Positions 19,782 through 27,601 of a DNA stretch of 64,000 bases are shown here, one piece after another. Source of the DNA: Roseiarcus sp963748545 (GTDB lineage Bacteria; Pseudomonadota; Alphaproteobacteria; Rhizobiales; Beijerinckiaceae); the NCBI GenBank assembly GCA_963748545.1, contig CAVVJO010000020.1, positions 62,001 through 126,000 of the forward strand, in the 5' to 3' direction. Position numbers and translations under genes: made by a program. The first letter of the stretch is position 1, and each line of letters opens with the position of its first letter. A model generated the notes under the pieces. It was not told where the DNA came from. It ran no database searches and was given only the letters and a program-made list of their open reading frames with translations.

Positions 19782-20602
19782 TCAGAAGCGCCGCGGTCGC
19801 CGGGTCCGGGCCCATGCGGCCGCCGGCCTGGTCGAGCGCGCGGATGCGCCGCAAATCGTCGTCGTCGAGCCGGAAGTCGAACACGCCGATATTCTCCTTC
19901 AGGCGCTCGGGCCGCACGGACTTCGGGATCACGATCAGGCCGCTGTCGAGATGCCAGCGGATCACCACCTGCGCCGCCGTCTTGCCGTGCTTCGCCGCCA
20001 CGCCGGCGATGACGGGATCGGCAAGAAAGGCGGCGCGCCCGAGCGGGCTCCCGTGACTCGGTCTTGATCCCGAGTTGATCGTGGACGGCGCGCAGGGACT
20101 GTTGCTGGAAGCGGGGATGAAGCTCGATCTGATTGACTGTGGGGGTCACGCCGGTCTCGGCGATGATCCGCTCGAGATGGTCGCGGTTGAAATTGGAGAC
20201 GCCGATCGAGCGGATGCGGCCCTCTTCCTTGAGGCGAACGAGCGCCTTCCACGTCTCCACATAGAGGCCGACGCGCGGCCTCGGCCAATGGATCAGATAG
20301 AGATCGACCGGCTCGCGCCGGAGCCGCTTGGCGCTCGCGTCGAAGGCGCGCAGCGCGTTGTCGAAACCATGGTCGCCATTGCCGAGCTTGGTCGTGACGA
20401 ACACGTCCGTCCGGCCTTCGAGGGCGTCGCCGACGCCCTCCTCGTTGCGATACATCGAGGCCGTATCGACCAGGCGGTAGCCGTCGGCGACCGCCTGCCG
20501 GACGACTTCGGCCGCAGTGTCGGGCGGCGTCTGGAAGACGCCCAGCCCGAATTGCGGCATCGTGACGCCGTCGTTGAGGGTGACGATCGGTTGGTCCGTC
20601 AT
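19782..20602 (-). CDS. Aldo/keto reductase, DkgA-like (two probable frameshifts)
   Basis: NAD(P)H-dependent aldehyde/ketone reductase. The catalytic tetrad is visible: Asp and Tyr in DTASMYRNEE, Lys in VTTKLGNG and His in LIHWPRP. The start MTDQPIVTLNDGVTMPQFGL at 20602 is typical. After HDQLGIKTES the homology jumps frame to PLGRAAFLADPVIAGVAAKH and on to IPKSVRPERLKENIGVFDF; one extra base in the CCC at 20050-20052 explains this. The second frame then fails to stop and runs antisense through rarA. A TGA at 19782-19784 reached by one more +1 shift would end the protein at GPDPATAAF, right beside the convergent hairpin. The joined length is about 272 residues, normal. Confidence 0.82.
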
Positions 20603-20667
20603 GGCGCGCTCCTTGAAGGTCGAGGCAGAAACCCAGACTATCGCCGAGCGTTCCGTGGCTTCGCAAG

Positions 20668-21597
20668 CTACGTCAGCGTCTGTCCGATCCTGTCGAGCAG
20701 GAACGCCGTGCCGCGCTCGCGCGAGCCGTTGTCGTCGTAGCCGTCGAGAAAGGCGCCTTGCTCTGTCACTTTTAGGGTCGTGCGGCCGGGACCCTCTGTT
20801 TTGAGCTCCATGGTGGCGAGCGAGACGGAGATCTTCGCCTCGTTGAGGTGCATCGTGTAGCTGTAGACGATGCGCTGATCGGGGACGATATCGTGGTAGA
20901 CGGCGTCGAAGTCGGAGACGACGCCATTTTTCCAGCGCCCCTTGGCGCGCTCCGCCCCGCCCACGCGGAAGTCCATGGATCGCTCGATCTTTTCCCACGC
21001 TTCGGCCGGGCCGCCGAACCACTTCGCCTTCGCCTCGTAGTCGGACAATGCGCGCCAGACCCGCTCGACCGGGGCGTCGTAGGTCCGTTGCACCGAGAAC
21101 ACGCCGTGGGCGACGGAGCGCGAGGCCTCCCTGCGCAGCACCTCCCGGTCAAGGTTGTCGAGCGTCTGAGCCCAACCTTGCGGCGCGCCCTCCGCCATCC
21201 AGGCCGCGTCGGGGTCGATCACCGTGTAGGTTTGCGTGACGTCCAGGCGCGTGCCTCCGATCGTGTCGGAGAATTTGACTTCGGTCAGAGCCCGGAAGAG
21301 CGCCCGCCCGCTCGACTCCTCGATCACGAAATCGACCACCAGCCGGTCGAAGGCGGAGACCTCCTTGACCACGCCGCGCGCCCAGTGCTGTTCGCCGGCG
21401 GGCGAGCGCATCAGCACCTCGAACGGGCCGCCGACGATGAGCTCGACCTTGGCGTCCGGGATGGTGTAGCCGGTCGGCGCGAACCAGCGCTTGACGGCGT
21501 CAGCGCTGCTCCAGGCGGAGAACACGCGCTGGCGGGGCGCGTGGAAAGTGCGGGAAATCTGGACCGGCTTCAACGTCTTGGCGGCGGCGTCATTCAT
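20668..21597 (-). CDS. Double AHSA1/SRPBCC domain protein
   Basis: A 309-residue protein with two tandem START-like hydrophobic-ligand-binding domains. Domain 1 spans about residues 12-145 (VQISRTFHAPRQRVFSAWSS, VKRWFAPTGYTIPD, GPFEVLMRSPAG). Domain 2 runs about 158-305 (FSVQRTYDAPVERVWRALSD, AKWFGGPAEAWEKI, MDFRVGGAER). Each carries the family pattern of an initial strand, an APRxRVFxAW helix start and a long C-terminal helix. Most ArsR-partner proteins have one such domain; the tandem form here is a fusion. Its start overlaps the stop of the upstream ArsR gene by 8 bases. Confidence 0.88.
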   Translation of the reverse strand: MNDAAAKTLKPVQISRTFHAPRQRVFSAWSSADAVKRWFAPTGYTIPDAKVELIVGGPFEVLMRSPAGEQHWARGVVKEVSAFDRLVVDFVIEESSGRALFRALTEVKFSDTIGGTRLDVTQTYTVIDPDAAWMAEGAPQGWAQTLDNLDREVLRREASRSVAHGVFSVQRTYDAPVERVWRALSDYEAKAKWFGGPAEAWEKIERSMDFRVGGAERAKGRWKNGVVSDFDAVYHDIVPDQRIVYSYTMHLNEAKISVSLATMELKTEGPGRTTLKVTEQGAFLDGYDDNGSRERGTAFLLDRIGQTLT

Positions 21598-21952
21598 TGC
21601 GGTTTCCTTCCTTGGCGAGCGTGGCGAGATAGTCCCCCAGCCGGTCGAGGCGGTTTTCCCATTCGGTCCGCCTGTCGTTGATCCATCGTTCGGCGAGGCT
21701 CAGCGCCTCGGGTTCGATCCGGCACGTCCGCACCCGGCCTGATTTCTCCGATCGCACCAGCCCCGAGGCCTCCAGCACCGCGAGGTGCTGCATCACTGCG
21801 GGGAGCGACATCGCGAGGGGCCGCGCCAGTTCGCTGACCGAGACCGGCTCGCGCGCCAGCCGCTCGACCATCGCGCGCCGGGTTGGATCGGCGAGGGCCT
21901 GGAACGCGCGGTCGAGGGCGGCCTGTTGGTTAAGCATATGCTTTAGTATCAT
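21590..21952 (-). CDS. ArsR-family winged-helix transcriptional regulator
   Basis: A 120-residue helix-turn-helix repressor of the group paired with AHSA1-domain proteins. Visible elements are the N-terminal AFQALADPTRRAMVERLARE, the recognition helix SVSELARPLAMSLPAVMQHL and the wing ASGLVRSEKSGRVRTCRIEP. There is no metal-binding CXC motif in the recognition helix, so the effector is probably not a metal. The gene overlaps the AHSA1 gene. A 12-base palindrome (AAGCATATGCTT) covers its first codons and may be an operator. The alternative start MLNQQAALDR (21937) is possible and lies within the palindrome. Confidence 0.9.
   Translation of the reverse strand: MILKHMLNQQAALDRAFQALADPTRRAMVERLAREPVSVSELARPLAMSLPAVMQHLAVLEASGLVRSEKSGRVRTCRIEPEALSLAERWINDRRTEWENRLDRLGDYLATLAKEGNRNE
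21931..21942. promoter_or_regulatory. Candidate ArsR operator palindrome
   Basis: The perfect 12-base palindrome AAGCATATGCTT lies over the start of the ArsR gene. Position and symmetry suit autorepression, but I see only one copy, and such palindromes can occur by chance. Confidence 0.35.
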
Positions 21953-22074
21953 GGCTGGAATCGTTAAGCAACGGGTTTAGTTTCTGGACCGGCCGGTGTC
22001 CCCACCAAGGGCGGGAAGGCCAGAGCTCTTCGCGCCCTTGGTGTGTCTTCGCGATGGACGGAGTCGAGCGCCGG

Positions 22075-22587
22075 TCAGTCGCGCTTTGCCTCGTCGGCGA
22101 ACTTCGCCTTCAGCGCCGCAATGACGTTTGCCGGCGCGAAGGGGGAGGCGTCGCCGCCCATCGAGGCGATCTGGCGCACCAGCGTCGCGGTGATCGGCCG
22201 GACCGGCGATGAGGCGGGCAGGAAGACCGTGCGCAGCTCCGGCGCCATCGCGCCGTTCATCCCGGCCATCTGCATTTCGTAATTGAAGTCGGTCGAGTCG
22301 CGCAGGCCCCTGAAGATGATGGTCGCGCCCGCGCCGAGCGCAGCGGCCACGGCAAGGCCGGTGAAGCTCATGACTTCGAGCGTGCAGCCCGTCCCGGCGA
22401 GCACGGGCGTGGCGGCCTCGCGGATCAGGTTGAGCCGCTCCTCGACGGTGAACAGCCCGACCTTGTTCGGGTTGGACCCGACCCCGACCACCAGCCGGTC
22501 GCACAGGGCGCTCGCATGGTCGATCACGTCGAGATGACCGTTGGTCATCGGATCGAAGGAGCCCGAGAAGAAGCCGGTGCGGATCAT
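22075..22587 (-). CDS. coaD: Pantetheine-phosphate adenylyltransferase CoaD
   Basis: Transfers AMP from ATP to 4'-phosphopantetheine, the fourth step of coenzyme A synthesis. Motifs are the nucleotide-binding TGFFSGSFDPMTNGHLDVID (with the TNGH signature), GLFTVEERLNLIREA, IFRGLRDSTDFNYEMQMAGM and the C-terminal PITATLVRQIASMGGD, a slightly divergent form of the usual SSxxVR(E/D)IA segment. Length 170 residues is normal. Start 22587 (MIRTGFFSG) is the family start; the ribosome binding site is weak. It is a stand-alone gene divergent from OsmC. Confidence 0.95.
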   Translation of the reverse strand: MIRTGFFSGSFDPMTNGHLDVIDHASALCDRLVVGVGSNPNKVGLFTVEERLNLIREAATPVLAGTGCTLEVMSFTGLAVAAALGAGATIIFRGLRDSTDFNYEMQMAGMNGAMAPELRTVFLPASSPVRPITATLVRQIASMGGDASPFAPANVIAALKAKFADEAKRD

Positions 22588-22698
22588 GGGCCCAAGGCCT
22601 AACCCGCCCCGCGCTCGGCCACAAGCCGCCCTTGGGGCGATTGCGTTGTCCGCGCGGCGCGGGCAGATTGACGGGTCCACAAACGGGAGGATCTCCAG

Positions 22699-23208
22699 AT
22701 GACGGGCGACGATTTGCGCGCGCTGCAGGCGCCGATCAAGGACCGCTACCGCGCCGATCCCGAGTCGGCGCGCGTCACCCTCAAGGCGCGGGGCGCGCTC
22801 AACTCGTCGTCGATCGCCTGCAACGTCGAGACGGGCCGGGCGCTGGCGGCCGCGGGGCTCCATCCGGCGAGCGGCGGAAACGGGCTCGAACTCTGCTCCG
22901 GCGACATGCTGCTCGAGGCGCTGGTCGCCTGCGCGGGCGTAACCCTGAAGGCGGTCGCCGCCGCCATGGGCCTCGCCCTGCGCTCGGGGCGGGTGACCGC
23001 GGAGGGCGACCTCGACTTCCGCGGCACGCTCGGCGTCGCCCGCGACGCTCCAGTCGGCTTTGCCGACATCCGGCTGACCTTCGATCTCGACACCGACGCC
23101 CCGCAGGACCAACTCGACACCCTGCTCAAGCTCACCGAGCGCTATTGCGTCGTGCTGCAGACGCTCAAGCGTTCGCCGGCGATCGAAGCCAAGATAGCCC
23201 GAGGATAA
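22699..23208 (+). CDS. OsmC-family peroxiredoxin-like protein
   Basis: A 169-residue OsmC/Ohr-type protein that reduces organic hydroperoxides in characterised relatives. Two redox cysteines are visible, in LEALVACAGVTLKAVAAAMG and RYCVVLQTLKRSP, at the family spacing. The N-terminus carries an extra segment (DDLRALQAPIKDRYRADPES) also seen in some OsmC relatives. GGGAGGATCTCCAG precedes the ATG. No neighbouring OhrR is present. Confidence 0.88.
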   Translation: MTGDDLRALQAPIKDRYRADPESARVTLKARGALNSSSIACNVETGRALAAAGLHPASGGNGLELCSGDMLLEALVACAGVTLKAVAAAMGLALRSGRVTAEGDLDFRGTLGVARDAPVGFADIRLTFDLDTDAPQDQLDTLLKLTERYCVVLQTLKRSPAIEAKIARG

Positions 23209-23242
23209 CTCGCGCCGCCTCATCATCGGGTTGCGGCGGAAA

Positions 23243-23282
23243 GACGTCGCCGAGGACGCCGACGCTCCGGAGCGGCGACGTC
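23243..23282. repeat. Inverted repeat after the OsmC gene
   Basis: GACGTCGCCG (23243-23252) pairs perfectly with CGGCGACGTC (23273-23282). The 20-base loop contains its own palindrome CGCTCCGGAGCG, so a branched hairpin is possible. It begins 34 bases past the OsmC stop and has no U-tract; it may be a Rho-assisted terminator. Confidence 0.5.
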
Positions 23283-23404
23283 CTCGTCGCCGGGTATCCG
23301 ACTTCCCTCTCCGGGGGCGCCGAGTGTGCGCCGGGCGCTGTCGCCAGCAAGCGTGCGGCGGGCAGGGGGCTTGTCGATCGCCTTTGGAAGGGGTAGGAGT
23401 ATGA

Positions 23405-23448
23405 GAAAAGCTTTTCCCGGCCTCCATTGGGCTGGGAAAAGGCTTTCC
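23405..23448. promoter_or_regulatory. Two candidate LacI-type operators before the sugar ABC operon
   Basis: GAAAAGCTTTTC (23405-23416) is a perfect palindrome and GGAAAAGGCTTTCC (23435-23448) is a near-palindrome with related arms. Their centres are about 31 bases apart, and they also pair with each other as an inverted repeat. They sit 40-80 bases upstream of the binding-protein start. A LacI-family gene lies in the same operon, whose relatives bind AAA/TTT-armed palindromes with a central CG or GC. Confidence 0.5.
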
Positions 23449-23486
23449 TAGGGAACGAAGCAGCCAAAACAACAGGGAGGAGTCTC

Positions 23487-24734
23487 ATGTTCAGTCGGAA
23501 GATCGGGGCCGCGCTCGCGGCCGCGCTTATCGGATCCACGGCGCTGGCCGGCGCCGCCTCGGCAGACACCGCCACGATGTGGGTGAGGGCGAGCGGAACC
23601 AATGCGGCCGCCCATCTGGTCGATCTGTGGAACGCCACGCATCCCGACAAGATCGAGCTCACCACCATTCCAGATAACCAGATGGTGACCAAGCTCGCGA
23701 CCGGGGTCCAGGCCGGCGAAGTCCCCGACCTGGTGTCGTTCGACCTCATCTACATGCCTGATTTCATGAAAGCGGGCTTCCTCGTCGACCTGACGGCCGA
23801 CCTCAAGGCCGATCCCAACTACGCCTCCGTCGCCAAGGCCTACAAGGACATCGCGACCTACGAGGGCAAGATCTATGGCGCCGGTTTCACGCCCGACGTC
23901 TCGATCCTGGTCTGGAACAAGGACCTGTTCAAGAAGGCCGGCCTCGATCCCGAAAAACCCCCGCGCACGATCGGCGAGATCCACGAGGACGCCAAGAAAG
24001 TGCGCGCGCTCGGCGGCGACGTGTACGGCTTTTACTTCTCCGGGAGCTGTCCCGGCTGCAACATCTTCACCTCGTCGCCGATGATGGTGGCGGCGGGATC
24101 GAAGATCCTGCCCGCCAACGGAAACGACGAGGCGTTGACGGGCGAGGGCGTCAAGGACGTGCTCGAAGCGTTCAAGGCAATGTGGAACGAGGGTCTCATC
24201 CCGAAGAACGCTCAGGCCGACAACGGCGCCAACTTCACCAGCGAGTTCATGAGCGGCAAGATCGGCGTCCAGGGGACCGGCGGCTTTCTCCTTTCCGAGC
24301 TGAAGAAGAACGCGCCGAACCTCGATTTCGGCGTGACCTTCCTGCCCGGCGCCAAGGAAGGTCAGGCCTCGTCCTTCGTCGGCGGCGACGTCGTCGCGAT
24401 TCCGACCGGCTCGAAGCATCTCGATCTCGCCAAGAAGTTCATCGCCTGGGAGCTGACCGACGAGGCGCAGCTCGAGGGCTTGGCCAAGAACAACATTCTC
24501 CCGTCCCGTCCCGCCCTCGCCGACAACAAGTATTTCGCCGCCGACCCGCGCGTCGTGACGACCGCGAAGGCGCTCGGCATCGGCTACGTGCCGTGGGTCT
24601 ATCATTTCGCCGATATGGTGAACTCGGATTCGAGCCCCTGGATCAACATGTTCCAGCGCGCCATCTTCGACGGCGACGTGGACGGGGCGATCGCCGAAGC
24701 GCGCCAGAAGATGAAAGAGATCGCAGGCGAATAA
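23487..24734 (+). CDS. Sugar ABC transporter substrate-binding protein
   Basis: A periplasmic type-1 extracellular solute-binding protein of 415 residues. It starts with a signal peptide (KIGAALAAALIGSTALAGAASA) and then the family fold: ATMWVRASGTNAAAHLVDLW, LATGVQAGEVPDLVSFDL, the domain hinge YGAGFTPDVSILVWNKDL, and GGDVVAIPTGSKHLDLAKKF near the C-terminus. The ligand is probably a sugar or glycoside given the GH127 enzyme downstream. Start 23487 follows GGGAGGAG. It is 21 bp upstream of the first permease, and its gene heads the operon. Confidence 0.93.
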   Translation: MFSRKIGAALAAALIGSTALAGAASADTATMWVRASGTNAAAHLVDLWNATHPDKIELTTIPDNQMVTKLATGVQAGEVPDLVSFDLIYMPDFMKAGFLVDLTADLKADPNYASVAKAYKDIATYEGKIYGAGFTPDVSILVWNKDLFKKAGLDPEKPPRTIGEIHEDAKKVRALGGDVYGFYFSGSCPGCNIFTSSPMMVAAGSKILPANGNDEALTGEGVKDVLEAFKAMWNEGLIPKNAQADNGANFTSEFMSGKIGVQGTGGFLLSELKKNAPNLDFGVTFLPGAKEGQASSFVGGDVVAIPTGSKHLDLAKKFIAWELTDEAQLEGLAKNNILPSRPALADNKYFAADPRVVTTAKALGIGYVPWVYHFADMVNSDSSPWINMFQRAIFDGDVDGAIAEARQKMKEIAGE

Positions 24735-24755
24735 AGATCGTCGCGGAGCCTCGAC

Positions 24756-25637
24756 ATGGCGCGTTCGCGATCAAGAGGACAGGCGCAAGGCTGGCTCTTT
24801 CTCGCGCCCGCGCTGCTGTTCGTCGCCCTTTTCGTGATCGCGCCGCTCGGGCAGCTCGCGGCGACGTCGATGACGGACCGTTCGCTGCTCGGCGGCGGAC
24901 GGTTCATCGGCTTCGCCAATTACGTCAAGATCTGGAACGACTTCGGATTCTGGCGCGCGCTGCTGTTCACCGTCAAATACACCGTCGTCCTGACGCCGAT
25001 CCTGATGGGCCTGGGCTTCGCCCTGGCGCTGCTCGTTTCCGACAACACGCCGCTCAAGCGCCTCACGCGCACGATCGTCTTCCTTCCGGTCGTCATTGGC
25101 CTCTCGAGTTCGAGCCTTCTGTGGTTCTGGCTGTTCGACGAGCGGGTCGGCCTGTTCAACCGGCTGCTGGTCGACTTGCACGTGATCCGCGAGCCGATCG
25201 TCTGGTTCGTCAGCGCCGACCTCGCCTTTTGGGCCGTCGTGATCGCGATCACCTGGAAGGTCGTCGGATTCGGCATGGTGCTGTTCGTCTCGGGGATCCA
25301 GGCGATCCATTCCGACATTCTCGAGGCCGCCCTGGTCGACGGCGCCGGCTATTGGGCGCGCGTGCGGCTGATTATTCTGCCGCTCTGCCGTCGCGTCATC
25401 CTGCTGACGACGCTGGTCAGCGCCATCGGCTCGATGCTCGCCTTCGACCAGTTCTACATCATGACCTCCGGCGGTCCGCGCGGTCAGACCTTCACCGCGG
25501 TCTACGCGATCTATCAGAGCTCGTTCGTCTCGTTCCGGCTCGGCTACGGCGCCGCGCTGTCGATCGTGCTGATGCTGATCATTCTCGTCCTCTCGACTCT
25601 GCAGATCGCGCTGACGGCGCGAGGGGCGGAGCCATGA
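24756..25637 (+). CDS. Sugar ABC transporter permease (MalF-type)
   Basis: Inner-membrane subunit of 293 residues with six predicted helices: GWLFLAPALLFVALFVIAPL, the strand LLFTVKYTVVLTPILMGLGF, IVFLPVVIGLSSSSLLWFWL and others. The EAA loop that docks the ATPase reads EAALVDGAGYWARVRLIILP, near residue 200. The stop TGA overlaps the next ATG (ATGA), coupling it to the second permease. The partner ATPase gene is absent from the operon. Confidence 0.93.
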   Translation: MARSRSRGQAQGWLFLAPALLFVALFVIAPLGQLAATSMTDRSLLGGGRFIGFANYVKIWNDFGFWRALLFTVKYTVVLTPILMGLGFALALLVSDNTPLKRLTRTIVFLPVVIGLSSSSLLWFWLFDERVGLFNRLLVDLHVIREPIVWFVSADLAFWAVVIAITWKVVGFGMVLFVSGIQAIHSDILEAALVDGAGYWARVRLIILPLCRRVILLTTLVSAIGSMLAFDQFYIMTSGGPRGQTFTAVYAIYQSSFVSFRLGYGAALSIVLMLIILVLSTLQIALTARGAEP

Positions 25638-26518
25638 CCGCGGCGGTCGTCGTGACGGGCGCGCGCGCCTTGCCGGCCCGGCGAAAACGCCTGGCGCCGT
25701 CGGCGCTCCTCGCCGCCGCCGCCTGCGTCGGAGTCATCGCCGTCATGGGGGCGCCGCTGGCGCTTTCGTTCCTCGCCTCGATCAAGACCCCTGCCGACGC
25801 TTCCGCCATCCCGCCTCATTATTTTCCCGAAGCCCTGAGCGCCGACAACTATCTCAAGGTCATCGGCTACGGGGCGGGGCTTGCGACGTATGTCGCCAAT
25901 TCCGGCCTCGTCGCCCTGATGACGATTGCCGCCTGCATTGCGCTGGCCGCGCCCGCCGGCTACGGCCTCGCCCGCTTTTCGATGCGCGGCAAGGAGGTGG
26001 CGTTCCTTCTTCTGCTCGCGCCGATCATGATCCCTTATCAGGCTCTGCTGACGCCGCTCTATCTCGACTTCGCCAAAGTCGGGCTCGTCAATACCCGCAT
26101 CGGTCTGGCGATCGTCCACACCATCCTGCAGCTGCCGTTTTCGATCTACCTCATGCGCAACAGCTTCGAGGCGATCCCGCGCGAGATCGAGGAAGCCGCG
26201 ATGCTCGACGGCTGTTCGTCCTTTCGCCGTCTGACCCATATTTTTCTGCCGCTCGCTCTGCCGGCGATCGTCACGGTCGCGCTGTTCGCCTTCATCAATT
26301 CCTGGAACGAGTTTCTGGCCGCGCTCATCTTCATGAACCGCGAGACGTCCTTCACAGTGCCGATCCTGCTGGTGAGCGTGCAGATCGGCCACCATGGCGC
26401 GGTCGACTGGGGCGCCCTGCAGGCCAGCATCATGATCGCGATCCTGCCCTGTCTCGCGGTCTACCTGGCGCTGCAGCGCTACTACATCTCCGGCCTGCTG
26501 TCGGGCGGGGTGAAATGA
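25634..26518 (+). CDS. Sugar ABC transporter permease (MalG-type)
   Basis: The second inner-membrane subunit, 294 residues, six helices. After a short N-terminal leader comes LLAAAACVGVIAVMGAPLAL and SFLASIKTPADASAIPPHYF, typical of this subunit. The ATPase-docking EAA loop is EEAAMLDGCSSFRRLTHIFL, and AFINSWNEFLAALIFMNR is a strong family match. It overlaps both the upstream permease and the downstream LacI gene by four bases, so expression is coupled across the operon. Confidence 0.93.
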   Translation: MTAAVVVTGARALPARRKRLAPSALLAAAACVGVIAVMGAPLALSFLASIKTPADASAIPPHYFPEALSADNYLKVIGYGAGLATYVANSGLVALMTIAACIALAAPAGYGLARFSMRGKEVAFLLLLAPIMIPYQALLTPLYLDFAKVGLVNTRIGLAIVHTILQLPFSIYLMRNSFEAIPREIEEAAMLDGCSSFRRLTHIFLPLALPAIVTVALFAFINSWNEFLAALIFMNRETSFTVPILLVSVQIGHHGAVDWGALQASIMIAILPCLAVYLALQRYYISGLLSGGVK

Positions 26519-27601
26519 ACGATCGGCTCGGCGACGGCACGCAGCTCGACGAGGAGGCGCGCGCGCCGGGCGCGCGAACAATTCGCGACGTCGCCCGGCT
26601 GGCTGGCGTGTCGATCGGCACCGCGTCCAAGGCGCTGAACGCCAACGGGCGCCTGAGCGCAGAAACCCGGGCCAAGGTGCTTCGGGTCGCCGAGGCGCTC
26701 GACTACCGGCCAAACAACCTCGCCCAGAGCCTGCATCGCGCGCGTTCGATGACGGTCGGGATTCTGTCGAACGACAGCTACGGCCGGTTCACGTTCCCGA
26801 TTGTCTCAGCGATCGAGAGACGCCTGTTCGATAGCGGGATCGCCGTCTTCATGTGCAACGCCACTGACGATCCGGCGCGCGAGCGGCGCCACATCGATCA
26901 ACTGCTGCGAAAGCGCGTCGACGAACTCGTCGTCACCGCGCGGCGCACCGATAGCCGAGAGCCGATCGAGCCTGCGGCGCGGGGCCTGCCGGTGGTCTAC
27001 GCCTTCTCCCGGGTCGACAACCCGGACGCGCTTTGCCTTCTTCCGGACGACGAGGGCGGAGCGGCGCTTGCGGTCGGACATCTCGCCAGGCTCGGCCGCA
27101 GGCGGATCGCCCATATTACCGGCCCCGAGCGTTTCGAGGCGGTCCGCCTGCGCGAGAAGGGATTTCGCGCAGGCCTCGCTTCGGCCGGCCTGGTCGCTTC
27201 GGCTGGACTCTTATCAACCCGGCCGCTGGTCGGAGGACTGGGGGCGCGAGGCCGCGCGGGGGCTCTTCGCCAACCGGCGAACCGCGCCCGACGCGCTCTT
27301 CTGCGGCAACGACCAAATCGCCCGTGGCGCGCTCGACGCGTTGCGCGAGATCGGGCTGTCGGTTCCCGGAGACGTCGCGATCGTCGGTTTCGACAATTGG
27401 GATGTGATGACGCTCGGCGCCCGGCCGCCGCTCACCAGCGTCGACATGAATCTCGATGCGCTGGGAACCGAGGCGGGCCATTCGCTCCTCCAGATGATGG
27501 CGGGCCGAAGGCTATGCGGCGTCATGCGACTGCCCTGCTCGCTGGTGGTGCGGGACTCGTGCGGCGCGACCGCAGGTCCATCGAATGGAGGACGATCATG
27601 A
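26515..27601 (+). CDS. LacI-family transcriptional regulator (frameshifted)
   Basis: Sugar-responsive repressor. The HTH is clear near residues 22-45 (IRDVARLAGVSIGTASKALN), followed by the hinge LDYRPNNLAQSLHRARSMTV. The periplasmic-binding-like core runs VGILSNDSYGRFTFPIVSAI through GRRRIAHITGPERFEAVRLR. At about 27190-27215 one extra base shifts the frame; the protein continues as YQPGRWSEDWGREAARGLFA, DALFCGNDQIARGALDALRE and PGDVAIVGFDNWDVMTLGAR, ending at 27601. The start overlaps the permease stop and the stop overlaps the GH127 start (both ATGA). Joined length is about 361 residues. It likely controls this operon through the palindromes upstream of the binding-protein gene. Confidence 0.9.

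Noticed and set aside
18355..20001. A 548-residue frame antisense to rarA
   Set aside because: Only its first 60-80 codons are aldo/keto reductase. The rest is antisense translation of rarA and has no domain.
24182..26518. A 778-codon frame starting in the binding-protein gene
   Set aside because: Its first two thirds overlap the binding protein and first permease out of frame; only the last 294 codons (from 25634) are the real MalG-type permease.
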